Shown here: positions 36,425 through 48,879 of the stretch, piece by piece
Layout of the letters: every line of letters begins with the position of its first letter
Position numbering within the stretch: position 1 is the stretch's first letter
DNA from: Polytrichum commune
Lineage: Eukaryota; Streptophyta; Polytrichopsida; Polytrichales; Polytrichaceae
Direction: 5' to 3'
DNA: 64,000 nucleotides
NCBI GenBank assembly: GCA_950295325.1
Contig: OX485804.1
Span: forward strand, 39,060,001 to 39,124,000
Position numbers and translations under genes: made by a program
Notes under the pieces: model-generated
Databases searched by the model: none
The model's input: only the letters and a program-made list of their open reading frames with translations
What the model was told of the DNA's origin: nothing

Positions 36425-36830
36425 TTAATTTTTTCTTTTTCTTTTGAGACAAAAGGCCAACAAAGCCAACGCCAAATGAATTAAGAACCAAGAAAACGTG
36501 CCCACATCGAGGGGAGGCGCCCTCGGACGTGAAACACTGCCACAAAAGGACCAACAACCAACCCCCACCAAGGACAACCCCTACCCCACCAAGAGAACAC
36601 CAACAGAGAGCTGGACTACCTACCTAAATTGCCGTTTCCAGTTCCACTCAATAGGAAGATTGTTCCTCCTACAGAGAACATTCCTAGCACCCCACGTTTG
36701 GTCAAAACCTTGGAGCATGGCCACATTGGAGAAGTTGTTTAATTTGTTTGATCACCCGTTCCCATGTTGCTTTGGCATGAATCAATTTCATTTCATTAAG
36801 CGATAGTTGCGTTCTGTAAAGGGACCAAAA
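36425..36830 (-). mobile_element. LINE 3' end with A-rich tail, reverse orientation
   Basis: On the minus strand, an RT-tail-like LMKLIHAKATWERVIKQ segment (near 36790) is followed by about 300 bp of G/T-rich 3' UTR-like sequence ending GGCCTTTTGTCTCAAAAG and an A/G tail (36427-36449). That is the usual termination of plant LINEs. Only the 3' part is present, as expected for 5'-truncated insertions. Confidence 0.55.
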
Positions 36831-37631
36831 ATAGGGTCAGAATTGGGTCACCGCAATTATAATGGCCTCGAATGCTTCTACCTTAGTAAAGCTAAAGTCA
36901 ACCTCACCATAATATCTATACATATGTTACATAGATTATAAAACGATTATGATTTTGAGGCTTTCCCATAATTGTTGTAATTTAATGTACTTCTTCACTT
37001 TTTGATTATTTTAAATTACTCCTTTTCTTAAGAAATCTGGATATTGTGGAATAATTTAATGATATGCTTAGTTTGCTGTTAAAAATTGTACAGGAATAAA
37101 GCATCACACATGAGTGGTGAAATTGAGGTGCAAGATATGGTTGACCATATCAAAATAAGCTCAGGCCATAAAGGGTCGAGAAGCTTAGAACACGAAAAGA
37201 CAAAATCTGAAGTAATACCATCATTGGTGTACCGGACTGAGAGAATTCTTAAGGCTTCTTGGTATACCCATTTACCAGAGTATCTGAATCATGTTCACCT
37301 TACAGAAGTGATTGTAACCTATGCATGTATCATTGAGTGCACATTGAACTTCTGTATCAATAATGAAACATCCATAAGAGTGGCTGTTGCCCAAAGAAGT
37401 GGGCATGTTCCACATTGCTGAACTAAATCCCTGAAAACACATGGTACAATGTGCAGCCCTACCCTACCTAGTATCTCAAGGAAGCTTAGAGCACCCCCTA
37501 CTACCTCTGATGGGAATTAAATTGTCCGCCAAGAGAGGTGCGGCCCATCAAGAATGCAACTCATCCACCACACCAAGAGGCAAGGGCCATGACTTTTTTC
37601 TGAATGAATATAATCTTCCTACAAATTCGAT
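36831..37631. other. Spacer and SRP54 3' flank
   Basis: No gene recognised. The 500 bases next to 37632 probably hold the 3' UTR of the minus-strand SRP54 gene. Confidence 0.4.
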
Positions 37632-41354
<3,723 letters not shown>

Positions 41355-42063
41355 CTTGCCCGCCTTCTTTTTGCAACCCCAAACCCTTCCTCCTCCGCTT
41401 GCTTCACCAACACTACCAACTACTACTACTCCCCCTGCTTTGGCCAAATTCCACCTACAACAACACCATGGAACCCTTGCGCCCGCTAGCTACCAGTGTC
41501 CAGCACTAGCATGTCGCATTCCCTCCTTTGCTTCCTTCGATTGCATCCGAAACACGAACCTCGCATGCTCCGAAGAGATGCCTGGCGCACGTCAAAACCC
41601 TAAAGCTCCTTCGAGACGACGACCCCCACCCGCCAGCTCGCGATCCTCTCCGAAACAGGGGAGACTGACTCCCTCGGGTCGTGTGGATGAATGTGTCTCC
41701 ACGTCCAGGACATTGATGGGATGTTAGGGGTATAACTATGGATGAATGTGTCTCCCCATATGTGCTCACTTTCATGAATATAATTATGTTAGAGTGGTAT
41801 ATGACAAGGTTTGTAGTTAAGAATGAACATCGCAAAGACAGGTGTTATGATAAGAGTCCAAAAATACATATATTAGTTGGCTTTTATAGGAGTTTTAAAA
41901 GTAAAATGTAAGAGAGCTTTTATCAATGCTTTTGATTTTAATTTCACTTTTAAAATATCAATTGTCAGGATACATGCTCATGACTTAGAGGGACCCTAGG
42001 AAAAATAATCCTATCTCAGGTCACCTAAGTGTTTATAACAACTATTTGGCAATGGAAAAACAC
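41355..42063. promoter_or_regulatory. Divergent SRP54/BCD1 intergenic region, SRP54-proximal part
   Basis: The start codons at 41354 (-) and 42655 (+) are 1.3 kb apart and divergent. C-rich leader-like sequence for SRP54 spans about 41355-41680, with an AAACCCTAAA telo-box-like motif at about 41599. AT-rich spacer follows. Confidence 0.5.
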
Positions 42064-42283
42064 TACACTGAATATGATATTTAGTGTCACATTCTATTTG
42101 GGTTTATATATTGTAACATATTTTTATTATTGATGTAATTTTATACGAAGCAAAAAAAATTAATTTTCTATATTGTCCAAACTATCTATTTCACATTTGT
42201 AGGTAAATAATGAGATATACAGTAAATTGATATAGCATTACATAATTCCAAATAGTGAGTGACACTAAATATCATATTTAGTG
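42064..42283. mobile_element. MITE with 'ATATTTAGTGTCAC' TIRs in the SRP54/BCD1 promoter interval
   Basis: The left end ACACTGAATATGATATTTAG and the reversed right end ACACTAAATATGATATTTAG are nearly identical. Similarity continues through TGTCAC to a CTATTTGG block, about 40 bp in all. The interior is AT-rich and non-coding. Related ends occur at 47955-48568 and 52948-53352. No clear TSD was seen. Confidence 0.75.
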
Positions 42284-42455
42284 TACCTTTGGTCGGAGTT
42301 GAAGAGAGACGTGAATTATATGGGTATCTATGTTGAGGAAAGTATAAATAACGCAATTGTGATGTTTGATTGAAATAAAAATGATTTTATTAAGAAAAAC
42401 AAAAACAAAACTTATCATTGAAAACATACAAAACCCATCCTAGCAAAAAATCCAT

Positions 42456-42481
42456 AAACCCTAAAATAGCATAAACCCTAA
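42456..42481 (+). promoter_or_regulatory. Paired telo-boxes upstream of BCD1
   Basis: AAACCCTAA occurs at 42456-42464 and again at 42473-42481, 17 bp apart, about 190 bp upstream of the BCD1 start codon. Telo-boxes are well known in plant promoters of translation and ribosome-biogenesis genes. A role here is inference from position and from the product's function. Confidence 0.6.
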
Positions 42482-42518
42482 TATCCTGTTTCCGAAGGCA
42501 CAGAGACTGACTCGAGAC

Positions 42519-42617
42519 ATGGCGATGGCGAAGCTCGTGGTCGCTGCGTTACGCAATTCCGAGCACGCCAGCCGCCCTTGCCCATGCAATTGTAGTCGCG
42601 CTCTGAGCGCAAGTTGA
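42519..42617 (+). other. Upstream ORF in the BCD1 leader (32 codons plus stop)
   Basis: An ATG at 42519 opens a frame starting MAMAKLVVAALRNSEH and ending at TGA 42615-42617, 37 nt before the BCD1 ATG. Whether it is in the mRNA depends on the transcription start, which is not visible here. No homology is recognised; if transcribed it would act as a uORF. Confidence 0.4.
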
Positions 42618-42654
42618 TTAAGTTGGCTTTGGTTCGTGGAAATCTGTGTGCGCT

Positions 42655-45600
42655 ATGGGGGCACCGAGCACATCAAGGGACCCCTCTGCTGCCGGGAGCA
42701 ACAAGCTGTGCCAGGAGTGCGAGCAGAATGAGTTTAAGTACAAGTGTCCGGGGTGTGGTGTTCGCTCTTGCGGGCTAGGGTGCGTGAAAGCGCATAAGGA
42801 ACGAACGGGTTGTACCGGCAAGCGCGATCGGACCGTTTTTGTGCCGCTGGCAGAATTCTGCGACAATGTTCTTGTGTCAGGTAAGGGTTACGATGGCTTT
42901 GGTTATCAGTCTTGTCTCTTTCTTTCTTTTCTGGCAGTAGATTTTTTACCACCAGTGCCTTCCCAAATATGCTAAAAACGTTCAGAAGAAGGAATTTAGA
43001 CAAGGAATCCACGTCATGACAAAAGCATTCCTCGGTCACATGGCTCAAGTGCAAAATGGAGCCATGTCTGTTGCGTTCTTCACATTTAAGCTTGATTCAT
43101 TAGCAATAGTGCCTCCTCAGACATGCAAAAAGGATTTAGCAGAAGGAAGTAAAACATGGAAATCAGCTAATGAAAGAAGTGTTCATGTTTGTTCTTGAGC
43201 CATGTTTGTTGCGTCCCCTATGTCGCATCTTGATTCATCAGCAATAGTACCCCCTCACCTATGCCAAAAAGATTTAGTGGAAGGAATTACAACAAGGGAT
43301 CCAGTTATTGAAAAATTTGAAGTATTCTACGGTCACATGGCTCAAGTGCAAACTTGAGCTGTGTTGTTGCGTCCCCTACATCAAAGCTTCATTCATTAGC
43401 ACTAATACCTCTCAAACATGCCAAAAAGGTTCAGCAGAAGGTATTGAAACAGGGACATCCAGTTTATGAAAGAAGTGAGGCATTCTCTGGTCACACTGAT
43501 CAAGTGCAAACTTGATCCATGTTTGTTGCATCCCCTACATCAAAGTTTGATTCTTTAGCACTAGTGTCTCTTTAAAATGCCAAAATGTTTCAGCACAAGG
43601 ATTTTAAACAAGATACCCACTTCGTGACAAACTCATAAAGTATTCCCGGGTCACATGGCTCAAGTGCAAACTTGTGATAGCACTAGAGCAAAGGAGAAGT
43701 TCCCTTGAAGAAAAGTTGCTCTTTTATATGTGTGCACACAACCGCCTTCCAATTATCAATCATCTAAGTGTGTGGTGATCAAAATTCATATCTCCTTCTT
43801 GGTATGGACAATTATGGTAGATTATGTATCCCCTAAATTGAAGCTTGATTCATTTAGCACCAGTACCCCTTATGCATGCCAAGGGTATTTAGTAGAAGGA
43901 ATCAAAACAAAAAATCCGTGCCATGACAAAAGCATAAAGTTTTCCCCAGTCACATTATGGGACTAAGTTGTTACCCGCTGGCTTGGTGAATGCTGTCGTT
44001 CAGCAGCTATGTAATTTGTAATCATCAGCCTCATCAACCCCATACCTTCAAAGGCTTTGGTTATTTGCTTTTAGTATAATTAACCTCCTAATATAAGTAC
44101 AAACAGCCAAACCAACCTTCAGTATGCTGAACCCTTACTGGGGGCTGGACCTTCTTCCAGAAACGAGGTAGTATGAGAAGCGATTGAAATTCTTCTTGAG
44201 CTTGTGTTCAAACCAAGAATGGGTGATGGTGGTATTTGTGATTAATCTTGGTGTGGAAACATTTGATATAAGAATAGTTGTGATTCAAGAAGCAGCATTC
44301 ATTCTTTGAAGAAACCAATGCCCTAAGGTCTTTCTATGAGCTGTCATTGCTTTTCACCTTTCTTTTCAAAAGTAATTGGAAACTTGCAAGTGCAAACTCG
44401 TGATTTCACTAATGTGAAGGAGAAGTCCTCTTGGAAAAGGTTGCTCTCCTATATGTCTGCACACAACCTCCCTCCATTTCTCAAGCATCTTAAGTGTTGC
44501 GGGGACTAACCTAGTTGACAACTGTCTTCCATTCTCAAGCATTTAAGTGTCGGGGTGATTAACATGTTTGGGAGTCATTTCCTACTTGCTAAGGACAACT
44601 ATCCACATGTTGGTTCAAGTTCAGCTGCAAGTGTGCTTCCTCCCTGTCGTTCACATGGTTAAGTGAACCACCAAGCAATCGGAGACTGTCTTTTTCTCCA
44701 CTTCTAGAGCCCCCTCTTCAAAAACCCCATCTGACATTGCCACCCCTATGCACAAGCTCAATAAGATTTTTTTTGAAGATGAGCTTCCTTGAACAGATTA
44801 CAATCTTTTGGAGGAAATGCTGAGACAAACTGAGTCTGCGAAGCGGCTGCGAGCTCCACTGGGTGGTTTGAAATTTGAGATGCATCCTGCGATGAAGTCA
44901 CTCCAACATCAGGCGAAAGTGCGGGAGACAGCTTTGCTGTTTTTATCACATGGAATGAGCAAGAGAAAGAGTAACTCAAGCTTCTTTGATAGAAAGTAAG
45001 CTTTAAATGCCATAATTGAAACCTCTGATCTTCCAGGGGAAAGTATCAATCACATGTTGGGTTCCATTATTGTATTCGCCCCTGATTTCTTTTCTTTACC
45101 AACTGTAGAGTGCCATGTGCTCGAACTTTTGACTACATTACTAATATCCTTGTTGTTTTGTATTGCAGACGAAAATGTATATTTTGGAGGATAGAGTGGG
45201 TGTTTGAGGGGACAGAGGTTCGAATTGTGAATGCACGGTAAAGCCTGCTTCCTGCCAATGATTATGTTCCTTACTTATCCTGAAGGTTTCTGTGTATTGC
45301 TTGAACTGTAAAGTCACAAGTGCGGAAAAGAACTGGAGAGAATGTCTTGTGTTGGACCTCATCTCCTTGCTGATGATGCCTGCAGAGTGGATGAAAATTC
45401 AACGTTGAAGAGTGTTCTGGAGAAGCACTTTGTAGTGAGGCCTGACAATACAGCTGTAATCACTCAGCTTCGTCACTTCTACAGAGAACCAATTAATGAA
45501 CTGAAGCTTTACTTTCAGAAGGAGCCTTCCAAGGTAAGAATGTGCATTCTCGTATTGTCAAACTCTTCTTCAAGAGTTTGTAGAGAACATATTTGAGATT

Positions 45601-46394
45601 GACCTGCACTATTCGCCCCTAGTGAATCTCTTCGGTCTCTAGAATGAGCATGTGAAGATTCGTTGTCTAATTCTACATAAGGTATGTGGCCCTATTGAGG
45701 GCAGACAATTTTGGCCATTGGATCCAGTTGGGAGTTGTTCATCCATTTAGCAATTGCAGATCGCGAAGATCATCATTTCAAGTTTCAAAAATAAGATCTG
45801 AGTTGCAAAAGTTATGAGAGGTCAAAGTGATCATAGAGGCCCTCCCTGTTGTGTTAATCACTGAACCTAGAATGAAATCTGTTGTCTGAGCCGTTAGTCC
45901 AATCTCATTGTAACTCGTGTCTTTTTGCTGTCCGTTCTTAAACACAAACCTTGCCATATACCACTTAACTATAGGTGTCCATGTAAGAAGAATGACCACG
46001 TAACGCCAACATATTTTAACACCACAATTTCTAGAATGCACCAAATATATACCAGGACAATGTGTTGTTTCTTGCTGGCACTTTCAATGAATTTGAGAGG
46101 TGGTGAATTTATCAAAGCTGAGTGCGTATTGTTGTGTTGCAGGCAACCGGCAAGGAGTTCTATGAGCTGGATGTGGAAGACACTGTCCGTTCTCAACTCG
46201 CACACAAAACTGTGTATGAGTATCCTGTCATTCATGTGGCAATAAGTGCAAACCCCGACCGCTTTCCTGTCGCCATCTGCGAGAAACCGGTGATTTCAGT
46301 CGAGACTGATGCTGCAATGCCTGATGCTGAGCCAGAAATGCAAGGGATTTCATTTCGGGAAGAGGAGATTGAAGAGGGGGAGTTCATTCCTTGA
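42655..46394 (+). CDS. BCD1: Box C/D snoRNA protein 1-like HIT zinc-finger protein (BCD1/ZNHIT6), five exons
   Basis: Exons: 42655-42880, 44797-44995, 45169-45237, 45386-45533, 46143-46394 (297 residues, TGA). Phases are consistent. BCD1 is a nuclear assembly factor for box C/D snoRNPs and so for rRNA 2'-O-methylation and processing. The N-terminal zf-HIT has all eight ligands: C19, C22, C31, C34, C39, C43, H47, C53. Family blocks follow: YNLLEEMLRQTESAKR, MSKRK, FWRIEWVFEG, DENSTLKSVLEKHF, and an EYPVIHV segment near the end, with an acidic C-terminus. The exon 4 acceptor at 45385 was chosen over upstream AGs because it joins VNAR directly to VDEN as the family expects. The start is the first ATG before the zinc finger. 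Intron 1 (1.9 kb) is repeat-built and intron 4 carries a dispersed repeat. Confidence 0.92.
42965..43975 (+). repeat. Degenerate tandem array in BCD1 intron 1, about 140-160-bp unit
   Basis: Successive units carry GGTCACATGGCTCAAGTGCA, TTGTTGCGTCCCCTA, AGCTTGATTCATTAGCA, and CATGCCAAAAAG.TT.AGCAGAAGGA blocks in order. The CTTGATTCAT block recurs at about 43090, 43230, 43387, 43548 and 43850. At least five decayed units fill the intron; none is in a coding frame. Confidence 0.8.
43670..44575 (+). repeat. Second duplicated block in BCD1 intron 1
   Basis: About 43670-43780 and 44390-44575 share CAAGTGCAAACT.GTGAT, AAGGAGAAGT, TTGCTCT..TATATGT.TGCACACAACC and TCTAAGTGT-type blocks in order, spaced about 720 bp. 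In the second copy the distal CTTCCATTCTCAAGCAT.TAAGTG part is repeated again at about 44525. Confidence 0.7.
45683..45890 (+). repeat. 'GTGGCCCTATTG' dispersed repeat in BCD1 intron 4
   Basis: Starts GTGGCCCTATTGAGGGCA and continues through CATTTAGCAATTGCAGAT, CATTTCAAGTTT, GAGTTGCAAAAGTTATGAGA and GAGGCCCTCCCTGTTGTG. It is colinear with 29210-29430 and, reversed, with 47072-47285, so two members flank the last exon of this gene. Confidence 0.7.
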
Positions 46395-47071
46395 TATCAA
46401 AGACACTCTAGTGATTGGAATGATGTACCATATAGTGGCTACAAATTGTAGCAGAGCACACAAATATGCTGAAAAGCTATATCGCAGGATGCACTAAAAG
46501 GTGTATACTTGACATGCATGGATCATGAGTAGCAGCCATGAAGAAGGCAGTTAAATGCGAAACTGAGACAAGAACGCGCCACAGTGCAACCCAGTGCTTG
46601 AATTTAGGTTGAAACCAAGGCGATCTGCGTTGCAACAAAAGCTGCCAAATATACAGTTATTAATTTGGTCATCTATCCCGAGGGTGGCAGGAGTTAACCT
46701 GCGGTTTGTCACATTTTTAAGCATCTTACAGGAAGAGATTACGCAGTCACTGACGCAGCACTGAATCAGATTCAACATCTGTTGCACATTGTGTCAATTG
46801 TAAACTAAGGCTAGGCTCAAGTGGTGAGTGCTGTTGGATGGAAGCCTACTTTTGAGGTATGGGTTCTTCAGTTTTGCACATAAAACCAGCCCTCGTGATG
46901 TTTGCTTTTAAGGACCAGTGTGGATGCATAGTCGATCACTCTGAATGTTTGTCTTCTGTGCTCCCTTCAAATCTTCAATACCCATGGAGCATTTCTAACC
47001 ATGGTTCAGGCTCGTGTTCAATAAAGTGATGACAGCATGGTGGGTGGCCTTCAAAATAGACACCATTCTAA
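46395..47071. other. BCD1 3' flank
   Basis: Probably the 3' UTR followed by spacer. No other gene recognised. Confidence 0.4.
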
Positions 47072-47285
47072 GTTTTATGATCAACACAATTGGGGAGGCC
47101 TCTGTGATCACATGAGGGGAACAAGAATCTTCACTTTGACCTCTTATAACTTCCACTTCTCCAAACTAATTCTGAAACTCAAAATCACAATCTTTGTAAT
47201 CCACAATTGCTAACTGGATAAGAGAATTACTTCTCCAACTCAGCAGTCAAAATTTTCTGTGGAGTTGGTAGTGGCCACAATATGT
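47072..47285 (-). repeat. 'GTGGCCCTATTG' dispersed repeat, reverse copy
   Basis: The reverse complement runs GTGGCCAC.ACCAACTCCA, CAATTGTGGATTACAAAGAT, TTTGAGTTTCAGA, AAGTTATAAGAGGTCAAAGT and GAGGCCTCCCCAATTGTG, the same order as at 45683. It lies about 0.7 kb beyond the BCD1 stop codon. Confidence 0.7.
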
Positions 47286-47954
47286 CTACATGCTTTATAG
47301 TTTGCTGAACAGATGCCAAATAATAAAATGCAAGGAATGATGTTTTACATCATGCACTTCTGTTCTTAAATCGAAGTGCACCCATCTAAAAAAACTCTTG
47401 GGGAAAGAGAACATGCTCTCTCCCCCACACTATAATATAATGTCATTTTTGGAAAGATGAAATCAAGAGAAGGGGATTCAATAAAAACTTTGGGTATTGT
47501 TCATGGAGTGTGGATGTGGTATATTGTATATTGGGCATTTTATGGAAATATGATGCATTTTGGACAATTGTCATTGGAGTTTTAAGGTCTTGCAGTTTTT
47601 GGTGATGTGATTCCTGTAGATTTCACCATGATCCCTTGGTGTGATGTAATTGTGAGTGGATAATATTTCCACCTTTGTTCAAGTCCTGTAAAAAATTACA
47701 TTGGCAGTGGGACGCCTTTGTGGAAATGGTTTGTTTGCATGTGGAGTCCCACTATAAAGGGTTTATTCTGATAATAGTAAATGAATTCTACATATCATAA
47801 TGTCATGCTTGACCCATAAGCATCGCATAGACTCAATATGATTTTCAGGATGCACAAAAGTGTGGATTTGAGCTACATTATTTGCAATTCTATGTGGTCG
47901 TTTCAAAGCAACCATATCCAAAATCAATCCACTTATTTGCACTTTCCACTTGGC
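47286..47954. other. Intergenic spacer
   Basis: AT-rich; no gene or bounded repeat recognised. Confidence 0.4.
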
Positions 47955-48568
47955 CTACACCACTCATGGTATTTAGTGTCACATGTTTAATAGTGTCATT
48001 TACCCTATTTTGAGACGTATGCTAGGTCACACTAATGATCAACAGCTTCACCATTACTATCACCTTGTGACCCTTGGAGTTCAAATGAGCTTAGGGTTAG
48101 TTTCCATGTAGGCCGCTCGCCCATCAAATTCTAGTGGAAATGTAGATTCTACCATGTGGAATCTACATTTCCACTCAAATTTGGTGAGCAAGTAGCCTAC
48201 ATGAAAACTAGACCTTATTAATATCTTGGCATGAGTATGTTCAATAGAGCTATGAGGTGTATGCATATGTTACACAATGGTCTACAAGTTCACTAGAGTG
48301 TACGCAAATGACACTTGGCATTAGTATGCTCAAAAAGTATCTTCCTCTTGGATATTAAATTGTAAACACATGATACTTGCCATTAGTGTGCTTGATAATA
48401 TCTTCCCCTTCCAGACTAAAACATAAAAATATCATCTCAAGTATGCCAATGTGCTACGCTGAATGTAAATACCTATTCACTTTAGAAAGTTAATTATGTC
48501 AAAGGATAGTATCATATTGACAATTAACATACATGACGCTTTGACACCAAATACCATAAACGGTGTAG
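47955..48568. mobile_element. 614-bp TIR element containing a nested hairpin MITE
   Basis: The left end CTACACCACTCATGGTATTT and the reversed right end CTACACCGTTTATGGTATTT, both followed by .GTGTCA, form TIRs of about 27 bp. The interior is AT-rich and non-coding and includes the 121-bp hairpin MITE at 48094-48214. The GGTATTTAGTGTCA part links it to the elements at 42064 and 52948. No clean TSD was seen. Confidence 0.65.
48094..48214. mobile_element. Tourist-like hairpin MITE, 121 bp, TTA duplication
   Basis: The sequence is almost wholly palindromic. GGGTTAGTTTCCATGTAGGC at the left pairs with GCCTACATGAAAACTAGACC at the right, and the centre pairs GTGGAAATGTAGATTC with GAATCTACATTTCCAC. 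TTA flanks both sides (48091-48093 and 48215-48217), as for PIF/Harbinger-derived Tourist MITEs. A transcript would fold into a near-perfect hairpin. Confidence 0.85.
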
Positions 48569-48879
48569 TATGTAAAGCAGCATTACAATTAGCATAATTG
48601 TGTTAAAGAGTATGATAACTATGCTTACATTACAGTATTTTATTTTGATGGTAATATATATGATTATTACACCACACTGTTACTTTTTTAAGTACTATTT
48701 CATGAGAAATAAACATTCAAAACTAGGAACTACTATGACCTCAAAATTAGTGTGAACGATTATGGATGGTGAATGGGAATCTTGATCACCTTTTCAACAC
48801 CTTGCCTCCTACACAAATTTGGTCACAAAAACGGTGGAACTTATGAAAACTTGAAGTCAATCACGGGCTCAAATGAAGA
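48569..48879. other. Intergenic spacer
   Basis: AT-rich; nothing recognised. Confidence 0.4.

Noticed and set aside
41355-41447. In-frame upstream ATG of SRP54 adding a Gly/Val-rich N-terminus
   Set aside because: Eukaryotic SRP54 proteins begin at MVLA-L, which is the ATG at 41354; the extension resembles translated leader sequence and no transit-peptide need exists for the cytosolic form.
42646-42654. GTG-initiated extension of BCD1
   Set aside because: The first ATG, at 42655, precedes the complete zinc finger; a GTG start is not expected in a plant nuclear gene.
43016-43966. Short open frames in BCD1 intron 1
   Set aside because: They are repeats of the intronic tandem array, each stopped after a unit or less.
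45302-45385. Longer exon 4 of BCD1 beginning at an upstream AG
   Set aside because: The upstream acceptor with correct phase adds unrelated residues, while the CAG at 45383-45385 joins family-conserved blocks directly.
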